DNA of 64,000 nucleotides from Leminorella richardii (GTDB taxonomy: Bacteria; Pseudomonadota; Gammaproteobacteria; Enterobacterales; Enterobacteriaceae). This document shows positions 42,058 through 50,925 of this stretch, piece after piece (within the stretch, counting starts at the first letter, position 1; every line of letters begins with the position of its first letter). The DNA is taken from contig NZ_LS483470.1 in NCBI RefSeq assembly GCF_900478135.1, positions 2,808,501 through 2,872,500 on the forward strand, written 5' to 3'. The notes below the pieces were generated by a model. The model had not been told where the DNA came from and did not search any database. It saw nothing but the letters and a program-made list of their open reading frames with translations. The translations under genes were made by a program, and so were the position numbers.

Positions 42058-43059
42058 ATGACCTCATTTGCCATTGCTGTCGATCCCCAACATCCACAGC
42101 AGTTTATCCGTCTAAGCCAGCCTGAACTCTCTCCTGGCCCTCAGGATCTGTTAGTTGAAATCAAAGCCATCGCCATGAACCCGGTTGATACTAAAGTTCG
42201 TGCCGGCCTGATAAAGAACGGTCTAGCGCAACCGCGCGTACTCGGCTGGGACGCTGCCGGTACAGTCGTTGCCGTAGGCGCACAGGTTCAAGGCTTCTCT
42301 ATTGGTGATGAAGTTTGGTACGCAGGTGATATCACGAAACCCGGCTGTAATGCGACTCATCAGCTTATTGATGCTCGTCTGGTTTCTCGTAAGCCAGCCT
42401 CTCTTGGCTGGGCAGAGTCCGCAGCCATTCCGCTGACGGCCCTTACCGCTTGGGAAGGCCTGTTTGAACATCTGAAAATTCAGGACGCCGGGGAAGACAA
42501 AACCCTATTGATTATCGGCGGTGCGGGAGGCGTCGGCTCGCTGGCTATTCCGCTGGCGGCCCTTAAAAGCAAAGTGCGCATCGTAGCGACCGCTTCACGC
42601 CCTGAATCTGCTCAGTGGTGTATGGATCGCGGCGCTTCGCTGACAGTTGACTATCGCGATTTGAAACAGAACCTGCTTAGCCACGGCATCAAGCAGGTGG
42701 ACTATATTTTCTGCTTAAACGATACCGATGCCTATTGGGACGTCATCAGCGACGTTATTGCCCCCTTCGGCCACATCTGCTCTATCGTAGAAAGCCACGC
42801 CCCGCTGGAACAGTCTCTGATTCGATCAAAGGGCGTCGCCCTGCACTGGGAGCTGATGTTTACCCGCAGTATGTATCAGACACCGGACATGGCGGAACAA
42901 GGGCGCATATTACAACGTGTTGCAGCCCTGATTGATGAAGGCAAATTAAAAGGAAGCCTGAGCACAACGCTTCACGGGCTAAGTGTCGAAAACGTGGAGC
43001 TGGCGCACCAAAAGCAGAGTGAAGGAAAGAGCATCGGCAAGACCGTTATACTGTATTAA
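42058..43059 (+). CDS. Zinc-binding alcohol dehydrogenase family / quinone oxidoreductase-like protein
   Basis: Medium-chain dehydrogenase/reductase of about 333 residues from the ATG at 42058 (MTSFAIAVDPQHPQQF, AAGGA 8 bp upstream). N-terminal GroES-like domain with AIAMNPVDTKVRAGL and VLGWDAAGTVVAVG; Rossmann motif LLIIGGAGGVGSLAIPLA at about residue 150. It lacks the zinc cysteines of true alcohol dehydrogenases, like NADPH:quinone reductases. The frame extends to 41791, antisense to the LysR gene; that part is not coding. Confidence 0.9.
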   Translation: MTSFAIAVDPQHPQQFIRLSQPELSPGPQDLLVEIKAIAMNPVDTKVRAGLIKNGLAQPRVLGWDAAGTVVAVGAQVQGFSIGDEVWYAGDITKPGCNATHQLIDARLVSRKPASLGWAESAAIPLTALTAWEGLFEHLKIQDAGEDKTLLIIGGAGGVGSLAIPLAALKSKVRIVATASRPESAQWCMDRGASLTVDYRDLKQNLLSHGIKQVDYIFCLNDTDAYWDVISDVIAPFGHICSIVESHAPLEQSLIRSKGVALHWELMFTRSMYQTPDMAEQGRILQRVAALIDEGKLKGSLSTTLHGLSVENVELAHQKQSEGKSIGKTVILY

Positions 43060-43069
43060 TCCCTCCCTA

Positions 43070-43099
43070 ATCTCTCAGGCTGATAAAAGCCTGAGAGAT
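43070..43099 (+). terminator. Hairpin after the dehydrogenase gene
   Basis: Perfect 12-bp inverted repeat ATCTCTCAGGCT/AGCCTGAGAGAT with a 6-nt loop, 11 bp after the stop codon. There is no T tract. Confidence 0.5.
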
Positions 43100-43190
43100 A
43101 CTGAACGTTTCGAAAAACGTTATACTCGATACAATATCAATAAAACCAATGATATACTGTAAAAAATTTGCGGTATAGGCGCATTGATAG

Positions 43191-44480
43191 ATGCATGAGA
43201 ACGAGTTTGACGTCATTGTCATCGGCGGAGGCATCGCAGGCAGTAGCTGCGCCTTGCAGCTTGCCCGCGCGGGAATAAGCGTTCTGCTGCTGGAAAGGGG
43301 CGCCGTCGCCGGTTCCAAGAACCTCAGCGGCGGCAGGCTTTATGCCTACAGCCTGGCGTCGCTTATTCCCGACTTTGCCCAAAGCGCGCCGCTGGAGCGG
43401 CAAATCACCCGCGAAAAGCTCTCGATGCTGACGCAGGACAGCGCGGTTACCCTTGACTATCAGCATCCTCCCTTTGCTGCTGACGCCACCTCCTACAGCG
43501 TGCTGAGGGCTCGATTCGACCCTTGGCTAATGGCGCAGGCAGAGCAGGCCGGCGCCCAGTGCCTGACCGGCGTTCAGGTAGACGGACTCATCGTTGAACA
43601 GGGTGTCGTTAAGGGTGTCACGATTGGGGAAGACCGCCTGTACGCAAGCGCAGTGGTTCTGGCCGAGGGCGCCAATACGCTCTTGGGCGAGCGGCACGGC
43701 TTAATCAGCAAGCCAGCGCCCGACACGATGGCTATCGGCGTCAAGCAGACGCTGGCTCTTCCCTCTGACGAAATCGAAGCGCGCTTTGCCCTGAGGCAGG
43801 GAGAAGGAGCGGCCTGGATGCTGGCGGGCGCTGCGACAAAGGGGCAGCCGGGCGGCGGCTTTCTGTACACAAATAGAGATACCCTCTCCTTCGGCGTTGT
43901 CTGTCCGCTCGCGCAATTTGACGGAGACAATGAGGGCCCGCTGGCGCTTTTAGAAAACCTGAAGGCGCATCCTTCGCTAAACCCGCTGCTGAAGGGCGCT
44001 GAAGTCGTTGAGTACGGCGCAAGACTCATCCCGGAAGGCGGTTTAAACAGTCTGCCCGCGCTGTCTGGCGCAGGCTACGTCGTCGTCGGCGACGCGGCGA
44101 GGCTGTGCCTAAACTGCGGGCATACCGTGCGGGGAATGGATCTGGCCATACTCTCTGCACAGGCCGCCGCTCAAACGCTTATTGACGCCCGCCATCGGAG
44201 CGATTTCAGCACCGCTTCCCTAGGAAAATATCAGGAAAATCTGGAAACTGTCGGGCTCTGGGCTCTGCTTAAACGCTATCAGAGACTGCCGGACATGCTG
44301 TTAGAAACGCCCCGCCTGTTTACTCAGTACCCTAAGGCCTGCGCCGATCTTATGCGCGACCTGTACGAAATCAGTAGTCGGCCGGGCCTGCCGCTGCGCT
44401 CCACCCTGTGGAAGCACGCTCGTCGTATAGGGCTGATGAATCTGATAAAAGACCTGATCCGCGGAGGGCGCTGCCTGTGA
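43191..44480 (+). CDS. ygcN: FixC/ETF-quinone oxidoreductase-like flavoprotein YgcN
   Basis: 429-residue FAD-dependent oxidoreductase of the FixC/YdiS family. The N-terminal FAD motif is DVIVIGGGIAGSSCALQLAR, followed by LERGAVAGSKNLSGGRLY. A second FAD contact is YVVVGDAARLCLNCGHTVRG near residue 300. Proteins of this family take electrons from an electron-transfer flavoprotein and pass them to quinone together with a FixX-type ferredoxin. Gene order (ygcN, ygcO, ygcP, then ygcQRSUW on the other strand and yqcE-ygcE) identifies the E. coli ygc cluster. It overlaps ygcO by 4 bp (GTGA). Confidence 0.9.
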   Translation: MHENEFDVIVIGGGIAGSSCALQLARAGISVLLLERGAVAGSKNLSGGRLYAYSLASLIPDFAQSAPLERQITREKLSMLTQDSAVTLDYQHPPFAADATSYSVLRARFDPWLMAQAEQAGAQCLTGVQVDGLIVEQGVVKGVTIGEDRLYASAVVLAEGANTLLGERHGLISKPAPDTMAIGVKQTLALPSDEIEARFALRQGEGAAWMLAGAATKGQPGGGFLYTNRDTLSFGVVCPLAQFDGDNEGPLALLENLKAHPSLNPLLKGAEVVEYGARLIPEGGLNSLPALSGAGYVVVGDAARLCLNCGHTVRGMDLAILSAQAAAQTLIDARHRSDFSTASLGKYQENLETVGLWALLKRYQRLPDMLLETPRLFTQYPKACADLMRDLYEISSRPGLPLRSTLWKHARRIGLMNLIKDLIRGGRCL

Positions 44481-44751
44481 AAGTACAAGACCTGCTGACA
44501 AAGAACCGATACGACGTTAACGCCGGTCACCCCCATATCATCCCGCTGACCATCCGGATCGCCACGCGGCAGCAGTGCTAGTGTCTGTCTGCCCCGCTAG
44601 GCTTTATCAGCAATCAGAGGACGGCAGCCTGAGCGTCGACTTTCACGGCTGCCTAGAGTGCGGTGCCTGCCGCCTGCTGTGCGACAAAGAAACGCTGGCA
44701 CAGTGGGGCTATCCCGAAGCGGGATACGGCATTACGATGCGGTTTGGTTAA
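44477..44751 (+). pseudogene. ygcO: FixX-type ferredoxin-like protein YgcO, frameshifted
   Basis: Partner ferredoxin of YgcN. From the GTG at 44477 I read VKVQDLLTKNRYDVNAGHPH and then IIPLT, after which the frame hits a TAG at 44579. The rest of the protein is in the -1 frame: AAAVLVSVCPARLYQQ, then HGCLECGACRLLCDKETLAQ and GYPEAGYGITMRFG, ending with TAA at 44749-44751. Adding one base between 44541 and 44568 (for example a third C in the CC at about 44550) restores a 91-residue protein with the family motifs HPHI, CPA and CLECGxC. Both halves are well conserved, so this is a sequencing error or a very recent mutation. Confidence 0.82.
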
Positions 44752-44858
44752 ATATTTTTGAAGCGCCTCCAAAACTGAAAACGGCATTCGTGATATAGTA
44801 TTACCCTTTGTTTTACCACACAAAATAGAAAAGTATTAAACCTCCCGGAGTATTTACA

Positions 44859-45425
44859 GTGTCCATACTGTCGTTGTTAAATCAGCATCCTATTATCGCC
44901 GCCGTTAAAGATACCGAAAGCCTGAATACCGCCCTACAGTCAGAGTGTAAGATTATTTCCGTTCTGTACGGCAATATCTGCAATATCGGCACCATCGTTC
45001 AGAAAATAAAAAAGGCGGGCAAGTTTGCCTTCATTCACGTCGATCTGCTGGACGGCACGTCAAATCAAGAAATCGTCATTAACTTTCTCAAGCTGGTGAC
45101 TGACGCTGACGGCATTATCAGTACCAAAGCATCGATGATTAAAGCGGCTAAAGCGCAGGGATTTTACGGCATTCACCGGCTGTTCTTACTCGACTCCATC
45201 TCTTTTCACAGCATCGACAAACAGGTTGCCCAGTCCAAACCGGACTGTATCGAAATCCTGCCCGGCTGTATGCCTAAGGTGTTGGGGTGGGTTGCCGAAA
45301 GCGTTAATCTTCCGATTATCGCCGGCGGGCTGGTTTGCGATCGCGAAGATGCCACCAATGCCCTGAACGCGGGAGCCGTCGCCGTTTCTACAACCAACAC
45401 CGGCGTTTGGCAGCTTAAGCTTTAA
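44859..45425 (+). CDS. ygcP: GlpP-family transcription antiterminator YgcP
   Basis: 188 residues, TIM-barrel-like protein of the glycerol-3-phosphate responsive antiterminator family (GlpP). Family blocks are HPIIAAVKDTESLNTAL, FIHVDLLDGTSNQE, DGIISTKASMIKAAKAQG and CIEILPGCMPKVLGWVAE, ending PIIAGGLVCDREDATNAL. Bacillus GlpP binds the glpD leader RNA and prevents termination at a hairpin when bound to glycerol-3-phosphate. The GTG start follows CGGAG. Targets in this cluster may be the twin leader terminators upstream of ygcW and yqcE; this is inferred. It converges with the PHP gene (4-bp overlap). Confidence 0.9.
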   Translation: MSILSLLNQHPIIAAVKDTESLNTALQSECKIISVLYGNICNIGTIVQKIKKAGKFAFIHVDLLDGTSNQEIVINFLKLVTDADGIISTKASMIKAAKAQGFYGIHRLFLLDSISFHSIDKQVAQSKPDCIEILPGCMPKVLGWVAESVNLPIIAGGLVCDREDATNALNAGAVAVSTTNTGVWQLKL

Positions 45426-46135
45426 ACAGAAATGCCGATATGGGCGAGGCGCGACAGGTCAAGATTGACTATCTGCGCCTCAGGAAAACCAACCTCTTCC
45501 AGCAGAATTTCCGCCTCGCCAAACTCGCCGACGTCGTAAAAAACGTGGCTATCGCTGCCGACAATCACCCAGGTTCCGTAGCGCACGCACTGTTTCAGCA
45601 TCTCCACCGCCAGCGCTTTTGGCCTTTCCCTTCCCGAGTTTTGCCGCAAAGATGCGTTATTAAGCTCCAGCGCCACGCCGCTTTCGGCCGCTGCCTTTGC
45701 CACAGAGGCGAAGTCTACCGGATACACGCCGTCGTTTGGGTGACCGATGATTTTTACCATCGGATGCTTCATGGCGCCACAAAGCGCCCGCGTGTTCTCC
45801 GCTTCACTTCCCGGCGTCAGGTTTTGCTGGTGAAGGCTTGCGATCGCATAGTCCAAGCGTCGCAGTTCATTGCCTTCAACGTCGATGTTACCGTCAAAAT
45901 CAATAATGTTGGCTTCAACGCCTTTGAGCAGCCGAATGCCCAATACGTAAGGCGTCAAAACCTTAAAGTTTCGCAAGTAGTAGGGTATTGGCTGGGCGGG
46001 CGGAACGCTGGCGTGATCGGAAATACCCATCGCTAACAGGCCGCGCAGCCTAGCCTGCTCGAGGTTTTCCTTTAGCGTACTGTAGGCGTGCCCGCTGGCG
46101 ACGGTATGGGTATGTAAATCCATGATAAATCGCAT
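45422..46135 (-). CDS. PHP-domain phosphatase (YcdX-like)
   Basis: 237 residues from the ATG at 46135, with AAGGGCGAG upstream. Metal-binding motifs of the PHP superfamily are present: MDLHTHTVASGHAYSTLKE, AMGISDHASV, GVEANIIDFDG, IIGHPNDGVYPVD, ALELNNASL and IVGSDSHVFYDVGEF. The layout is that of the YcdX group, trinuclear-zinc phosphatases. This gene is not part of the E. coli ygc cluster. It is last in the ygcWUSRQ transcription unit (14 bp after ygcQ) and may dephosphorylate a pathway intermediate; the substrate is unknown. Confidence 0.87.
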   Translation of the reverse strand: MRFIMDLHTHTVASGHAYSTLKENLEQARLRGLLAMGISDHASVPPAQPIPYYLRNFKVLTPYVLGIRLLKGVEANIIDFDGNIDVEGNELRRLDYAIASLHQQNLTPGSEAENTRALCGAMKHPMVKIIGHPNDGVYPVDFASVAKAAAESGVALELNNASLRQNSGRERPKALAVEMLKQCVRYGTWVIVGSDSHVFYDVGEFGEAEILLEEVGFPEAQIVNLDLSRLAHIGISV

Positions 46136-46149
46136 AGCCGTCTCGCCCT

Positions 46150-47115
46150 TTACGCTGCCGATTCGTTTTGTACGCACTCAACCAGCGCTTCAAGCACCGG
46201 GAGCATGTCATCGACAATCCCAACGTCGGCCTGAGAAAAGATAGCCGCCTGTGGATCGCTATTGATGGCGACAATAAATCTGGCGTGGCGAATGCCGACG
46301 GAAAACGCGGGCGCCCCCGAAACGCCAGCGGCTAGGCAAAGATCGGGAGCGGTCAACGCGCCGGACATGCCAAGCAGCTGAGACATGCCGCACCAGGCGT
46401 TCATCACAACCGGGCGGCTTGCGCCGAACGCCATGCCCATCGCATCGGCAGCCTCTGCCGCCCGCTGCGCACCCGCCGCGCTGCCGACGCCCTGCCCTAC
46501 GGCGAGAAGCATGGAGGCCTGTTCCAACGAAGACGCCTCTTCCGCTCGCTGACTTTCAGTGCCTTTTAGCCAACTAGGCAGCGTTTCTATCGCCAGATGA
46601 AACGCTTGAACGCTGTCGCTACGCAGGGCTGGCTCTGCCGCCTTTACGCCCTCTCGGGATACAGACAGGCAGTACGGCCTGCGCGCCAATGCCAGCGTCG
46701 CCAACATGTGGTTTCCATACGTTGACTTTTGAACGCAAAGCTCCCCACTATCCTCTTCTGCGCGCTGAACCCCAGCGGCAGAAACGCCGCCCGTGCGGCA
46801 GGCCAGCCTGACGGCCAGCTCGGCTCCCCAGGTAAGCCCGGGAAACAGAACAAGCTCAGGGTTTTCCAACTGACAGTGGGCTAGCAGCGGCAGAATCATC
46901 GTCTCCGTCGGCGCATTTTCGGGCGTCTGGATCCAACACACGCCGGAAAAAGACGCGCTCAGCACCGGCAGTTTTTCTGGAATAGACGCGTGATAAAACA
47001 GGCACAGGCGCACCTCTACAGCTCCTATATTGCTGCGCTGTAAAAATCCGTCAAGCTCACAGGCCTGCTGCATAAAAGTGGGCGAAGCGGCGTCCATAAC
47101 CAGTGAAATTTTCAT
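46150..47115 (-). CDS. ygcQ: Electron-transfer flavoprotein alpha-subunit-like protein YgcQ
   Basis: 321-residue EtfA/FixB-type protein. The N-terminal half is variable; the C-terminal FAD domain is recognisable (LLAVGQGVGSAAGAQRAAE, AFGASRPVVMNAWCGMSQLL, DLCLAAGVSGAPAFSVGIRH, FIVAINSDPQAAIFSQADVG). With YgcR it would form an ETF dimer that carries electrons from a dehydrogenase of the cluster to YgcN. Its ATG overlaps the ygcR stop (ATGA). Confidence 0.9.
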   Translation of the reverse strand: MKISLVMDAASPTFMQQACELDGFLQRSNIGAVEVRLCLFYHASIPEKLPVLSASFSGVCWIQTPENAPTETMILPLLAHCQLENPELVLFPGLTWGAELAVRLACRTGGVSAAGVQRAEEDSGELCVQKSTYGNHMLATLALARRPYCLSVSREGVKAAEPALRSDSVQAFHLAIETLPSWLKGTESQRAEEASSLEQASMLLAVGQGVGSAAGAQRAAEAADAMGMAFGASRPVVMNAWCGMSQLLGMSGALTAPDLCLAAGVSGAPAFSVGIRHARFIVAINSDPQAAIFSQADVGIVDDMLPVLEALVECVQNESAA

Positions 47116-47956
47116 CAGCCCATCCTCTCTTTCAGGTAGTTCTGATACAGCGCGGAGGCCTTTTCCCGAGGCGTCGCGCCCTCAATAATTAATCCCGCCC
47201 GCCGACTTAGCTGGCGATTCAGCGCAGTAAGCTGTACGCCATCCTCACGCAGCGTATCTTCTACGCCAAGCGTCTGCGGCGTTAAATGAACGATCGGCAT
47301 CTTGCCTGCCGCCAGCTTTTGCTTAAGCGTCGGTACCCTCAGCGCGCTGGCGACGGACGAATTCCCCACTGCCAGCACCGCAGGCAGGCTCAGCGTTAAA
47401 GTTTGCTCCACGCCTCGGCCCGTCGAATAACGACTATCTCATTCACTTCCCCGCTGGCCTCTGGCCGAAGGGAGACGTCGCTGACCTGCGTCACACAGGG
47501 CCAGCCGAGCGCTTCGGCAAGACACAGAGCTGTTTGAAAATCAACGCCGTCGCCGCTCTCCATACCCATAACGATCAGGCGCTGCGGGCTATGCCCATGC
47601 CAAGCGGCCACCATCTTTGCCGCTGCCTGAGGATTAAATCGCAGGTCGATCCCCTCAGGCAAAGCGTCGATTCTGACCATTTCCCCAAAGCCCAGCGCGC
47701 CGAGATTCTTAAGATGGCGATCCGCCCGACCGTCGTCTATCGTCAATGCGCAGAGCGCCAGCTCGACGTTCTGCACCTCAGCGCTATCTCTTAACCTCAG
47801 CATCAGCTCCGCTGCACTTTCATCAAAGCAGTTGAGCATGCTTGGCACATACTGGGTATCGATTCGAAGCCGGGCGTCCGGCTGCCAGTCCTTTTCGGCC
47901 AGCGCAGCTAAATCGGCAGACGCCCGAAATCCCAGCGTAACGTTTAGCGATTTCAT
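47115..47956 (-). pseudogene. ygcR: Electron-transfer flavoprotein beta-subunit-like protein YgcR, frameshifted
   Basis: EtfB/FixA-type subunit. The first frame (47956 to 47396) carries MKSLNVTLGFRASADLAALA and LIVMGMESGDGVDFQTALCL, and ends with VVIRRAEAWSKL before a stop. The second frame (from about 47411) continues with EQTLTLSLPAVLAVGNSSVA and ALRVPTLKQKL, the normal C-terminal part of EtfB proteins. One missing base near 47413 (GAGGCG where GAGGGCG would keep the frame) explains the break. The restored product is 280 residues. ygcS ends on the base next to the ATG, and ygcQ overlaps the end, so the operon is tight. Confidence 0.85.
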
Positions 47957-49306
47957 TTACCTCATCTCCTGCCCTAAATCGTTTTTCACCGTGGAGGCGC
48001 CCACCAGCGTTAAGTCTTTCGTTTCTGGTGCCCACAGGAAGGAGACCACCAGCCCAACGAGCAGCACGGCGACTAAAATAAGCATCGTTCCCTGAATGCC
48101 GAAAGACAGCGTGGACAGCGGCAATAGCCCAGTAGCAATCGCCGATCCAAACCGGCTCATGGACGTGGCGAAACCAACGCCGAGTGAGCGAATGTCGGTA
48201 GGGAAGCTTTCGGCGGGAAAGACGCCGACCAGATTGCTGACGGCGGAGATAGTCAGCGTAAAAATGGCAAACAGCACCAGCAGGCTGCCCGCCTGCGCAG
48301 ATGGGATAAACGCCAATCCGGTCAGGCTTATCGCCAGCACCAAAAACGAGGAAAGCAGAAAGCTGCGGCGGGAGCAGCACAGAGTCAGCCAAATGCCTAT
48401 CAGGGCTCCAATCATCAACAGCCCGTTGAGCAGCAGATCGGTGCTGAAATTCTCCTCGAGGCCGATGGCCGCCAGCACCGACGGCAAATAGGTGTAAATG
48501 GCAAAATAGGGAATGACCAGGCAGACGAAAAAAATGCTGTTAAACGCCGTTCTGCGCCAGTAGCGTTCAGAAAACAGCGTTTTAATATGATGGGACGTTT
48601 CAACGGGAATTTCGTCGTTAAGTACGACATGAGGGCCGAAGGCTCGCCTGACCACGTCGTGAGCCTCTTCGATACGCCCTTTTCGCATCAGCCATCGCGG
48701 GGACTCCGGCGTCCCTCGGCGCAGAAGCATAATCAGCAGCGCAGGTGCTGAAACTGAAGCCAGCAGCCAGCGCCACGCCTCGCCGTCAGCATTGACGAGC
48801 CAATGTCCCATAAAGCTGGCCGACACGTAGCCCAGAGTCCAAACCACGCTGAATGAGCCTAAAAGCAGACCACGGTGTTTTCTAGGCGAAAACTCGGCCA
48901 GCAGCGTGTGGCCAACGGAATAGTCGCCGCCGAGGCCAATGCCCACCAGCACGCGCAGGAAAAACAGCTGCTCCGGCGTATTGGCAAAAAACTGTAAAAA
49001 CGAGGCCAGAAAAATGATAACAAAGCTGAAGTTGAAAATTCTCTGACGACCAATATAGTCAGACACCCACCCTAAAAGCAGGCTGCCCAGAAACAGGCCA
49101 AACAGAGCCGAACTGCCGATCATACCTTCCCAAAAGGGCGTTAGCCCCATCAGAGGCTTAATTTGCGTCAGCGCAAAGCCAATAACGCCAAGCGCGTAGC
49201 CATCCGTCAGGTGTGCGCCAAACGTCAGGCCGGCAATCTTGATGTGAAAGCGGTTTAGCGGGATATCGTCCATCCGTACTTGCTGAGTGCGCTGTGTAGT
49301 CAACAT
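47957..49306 (-). CDS. ygcS: MFS transporter YgcS
   Basis: Sugar-porter-type major facilitator of about 449 residues, highly similar to E. coli YgcS (VRMDDIPLNRFHIKIAGLTF, GLFLGSLLLGW, GDYSVGHTLLAEFSPRKHRG, ESFPTDIRSLGVGFATSMSR). 12 membrane segments. I start at the ATG at 49306, 8 bp after GAGG; the frame extends to 49402. It probably imports the substrate of the cluster; the compound is not established. Confidence 0.9.
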   Translation of the reverse strand: MLTTQRTQQVRMDDIPLNRFHIKIAGLTFGAHLTDGYALGVIGFALTQIKPLMGLTPFWEGMIGSSALFGLFLGSLLLGWVSDYIGRQRIFNFSFVIIFLASFLQFFANTPEQLFFLRVLVGIGLGGDYSVGHTLLAEFSPRKHRGLLLGSFSVVWTLGYVSASFMGHWLVNADGEAWRWLLASVSAPALLIMLLRRGTPESPRWLMRKGRIEEAHDVVRRAFGPHVVLNDEIPVETSHHIKTLFSERYWRRTAFNSIFFVCLVIPYFAIYTYLPSVLAAIGLEENFSTDLLLNGLLMIGALIGIWLTLCCSRRSFLLSSFLVLAISLTGLAFIPSAQAGSLLVLFAIFTLTISAVSNLVGVFPAESFPTDIRSLGVGFATSMSRFGSAIATGLLPLSTLSFGIQGTMLILVAVLLVGLVVSFLWAPETKDLTLVGASTVKNDLGQEMR

Positions 49307-49363
49307 CGTGGATTCCTCATTCAGCAATAACGACATACTGACGTCCAAAAAATGAATAAAAGC

Positions 49364-49392
49364 CCGCGTTCTGCTTTTGGCAGAACGCGGGA
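49364..49392 (-). terminator. Intercistronic hairpin between ygcU and ygcS
   Basis: CCCGCGTTCTGC, a CAAAA loop and GCAGAACGCGGG form a 12-bp stem followed by CTTTTATT on the minus strand, 10 bp after the ygcU stop. It could reduce expression of ygcSRQ relative to ygcWU. Confidence 0.7.
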
Positions 49393-49401
49393 AGCGCATC
49401 A

Positions 49402-50853
49402 TTATTCAATAGGGTAAATCGTGCCAGCGTTCATGATCCCTTTCGGGTCATAAACCTGCTTAAGCGCCTTAAGGATGTAGTAGGCAGAGCCGTGCTCATC
49501 CTTGGTCCAGTGCACGCGGTGTTTGCCGATGCCGTGATGGTGAACCATTGAGCCGCCCTGTTTGATCGTCTCTTCGACGATGATCTTGTTGAGCGGATTA
49601 TGGTACTTGTCTATCTCCTCTTCTGGCTTACAGTCCACGACGTTGTAGTCGTAGACAAAGTACATGTTGGTGCCGTTGATATAGCTGTGGGAAGAGTGTC
49701 CGCCCAGCATAGTGATATCGTCCGCGTGCGGGAATTCAGTGCGAATACGGTGGATCACGTTCTCATAAATCTTATTGATAACGCTCCAGTCGCCAGAAAC
49801 CTCCGTGGTAAAGCCCATGTTATGGGTTTTGGCGATCTGGACTCTCTCAGCCGCCACTTTTTCCGGCCCCCAGTTCAGGTTGTTAAACCAGTTTTCAATA
49901 AGCTTACTGTCGACTTTTTTGCACTCGGGGTACTTAGCGACAATCTCTTCGATGCCCTTTCCCGTCGCCTCAGCGATCCCTTTTGCCCCTTCTGCCATAA
50001 AGATCAGCACGCACTTACCGTCGGCAAAATGGGTAAAGTGCTGCGTGCCGTCCTCCGCGTCGTACAGGCGCGCGATGGACGGACGATAGCCTTCAACCAT
50101 GACGTCGCGAAGGATGTTAAAGCCTGTCTTCATGTTGTCCAAAACGTAGCCGTAGAACAGGTTATTCTCCGGCATAAACTTGAAGATTTTCACCGTCACT
50201 TCAGTAATGAAGCACAGCGCGCCTTCGTTTCCGATAATCACGTGGCGAATATCTGGGCCAGCCGCGCGGCGCGGTACGTTTTTAATGCGGGTGATTTCAC
50301 CGTTAGGGAATACGGCTTCCAGCCCTACTACCATGTCTTCAATCGCGCCGTAAAGCGTTGAGAACTGGCCGATGCTGCGGGTTGCCACTAGGCCGCCCAT
50401 CTGCGCCAAAGGCTTAGACTGCGGCGAATGGCCAGTGGTATAGCCCTGCGCCCGGAGCTGGTTTTCCAACACTTCCAGCGCCACGCCGCACTGCGCTGTC
50501 GCCTGCATATTCTCAGGATCGATGCTGAGCACCTTGTTAATGCCGGAACCGTCCAGCACGACGGAATTTTCCACGACGGTTTCCAGTCCGCCTTCCGTCG
50601 CCGAAGCGCCGGTACGCGGCACGCAGTTAATGCCGTGCTGATTACAGAACGCTAGCACGTCAGCGACCTGTTGAGTGTCCGCCAGCTTGACGACCGCCGC
50701 CGGCAGAGGCAGCGTGAAAACGCCGTGGATATCCGCATATTTCCTGAAGCGGTCAACGCTGTTTTTCTGCAGCACTTTTTCATCCGTGATCACGCGTTCC
50801 GCACCCACGATCTCTTTCAACTTCTCAACAATCACTTCTCTTTTTAACGACAT
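49402..50853 (-). CDS. ygcU: FAD-linked oxidase YgcU
   Basis: 483-residue FAD enzyme of the vanillyl-alcohol oxidase/PCMH superfamily, related to alkyl-dihydroxyacetonephosphate synthase and glycolate oxidase subunits. It matches E. coli YgcU closely (DRFRKYADIHGVFTLPLPAA, PRTGASATEGGLETVVENSV, HSPQSKPLAQMGGLVATRS, RRAAGPDIRHVIIGNEGALC, SMVHHHGIGKHRVHWTK). The GGLVATRS and NEGAL segments contact FAD. It probably oxidises a hydroxy-acid or polyol-phosphate and donates electrons to the YgcRQ flavoprotein. Second gene of the operon, after ygcW. Confidence 0.93.
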   Translation of the reverse strand: MSLKREVIVEKLKEIVGAERVITDEKVLQKNSVDRFRKYADIHGVFTLPLPAAVVKLADTQQVADVLAFCNQHGINCVPRTGASATEGGLETVVENSVVLDGSGINKVLSIDPENMQATAQCGVALEVLENQLRAQGYTTGHSPQSKPLAQMGGLVATRSIGQFSTLYGAIEDMVVGLEAVFPNGEITRIKNVPRRAAGPDIRHVIIGNEGALCFITEVTVKIFKFMPENNLFYGYVLDNMKTGFNILRDVMVEGYRPSIARLYDAEDGTQHFTHFADGKCVLIFMAEGAKGIAEATGKGIEEIVAKYPECKKVDSKLIENWFNNLNWGPEKVAAERVQIAKTHNMGFTTEVSGDWSVINKIYENVIHRIRTEFPHADDITMLGGHSSHSYINGTNMYFVYDYNVVDCKPEEEIDKYHNPLNKIIVEETIKQGGSMVHHHGIGKHRVHWTKDEHGSAYYILKALKQVYDPKGIMNAGTIYPIE

Positions 50854-50925
50854 AACGATTCCTTACGACTATTGATACAGGCAGTACGTCTTTTTTTCAT
50901 ACCGCTGCGTTAAAGAACAAATCGG

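Noticed and set aside
47115..47411. Separate 98-residue protein downstream of ygcR
   Set aside because: It is the C-terminal part of the EtfB-like protein after a one-base frame break, not an independent gene.
49600..50361. 253-codon ORF antisense to ygcU
   Set aside because: Shadow of a highly conserved flavoprotein gene.
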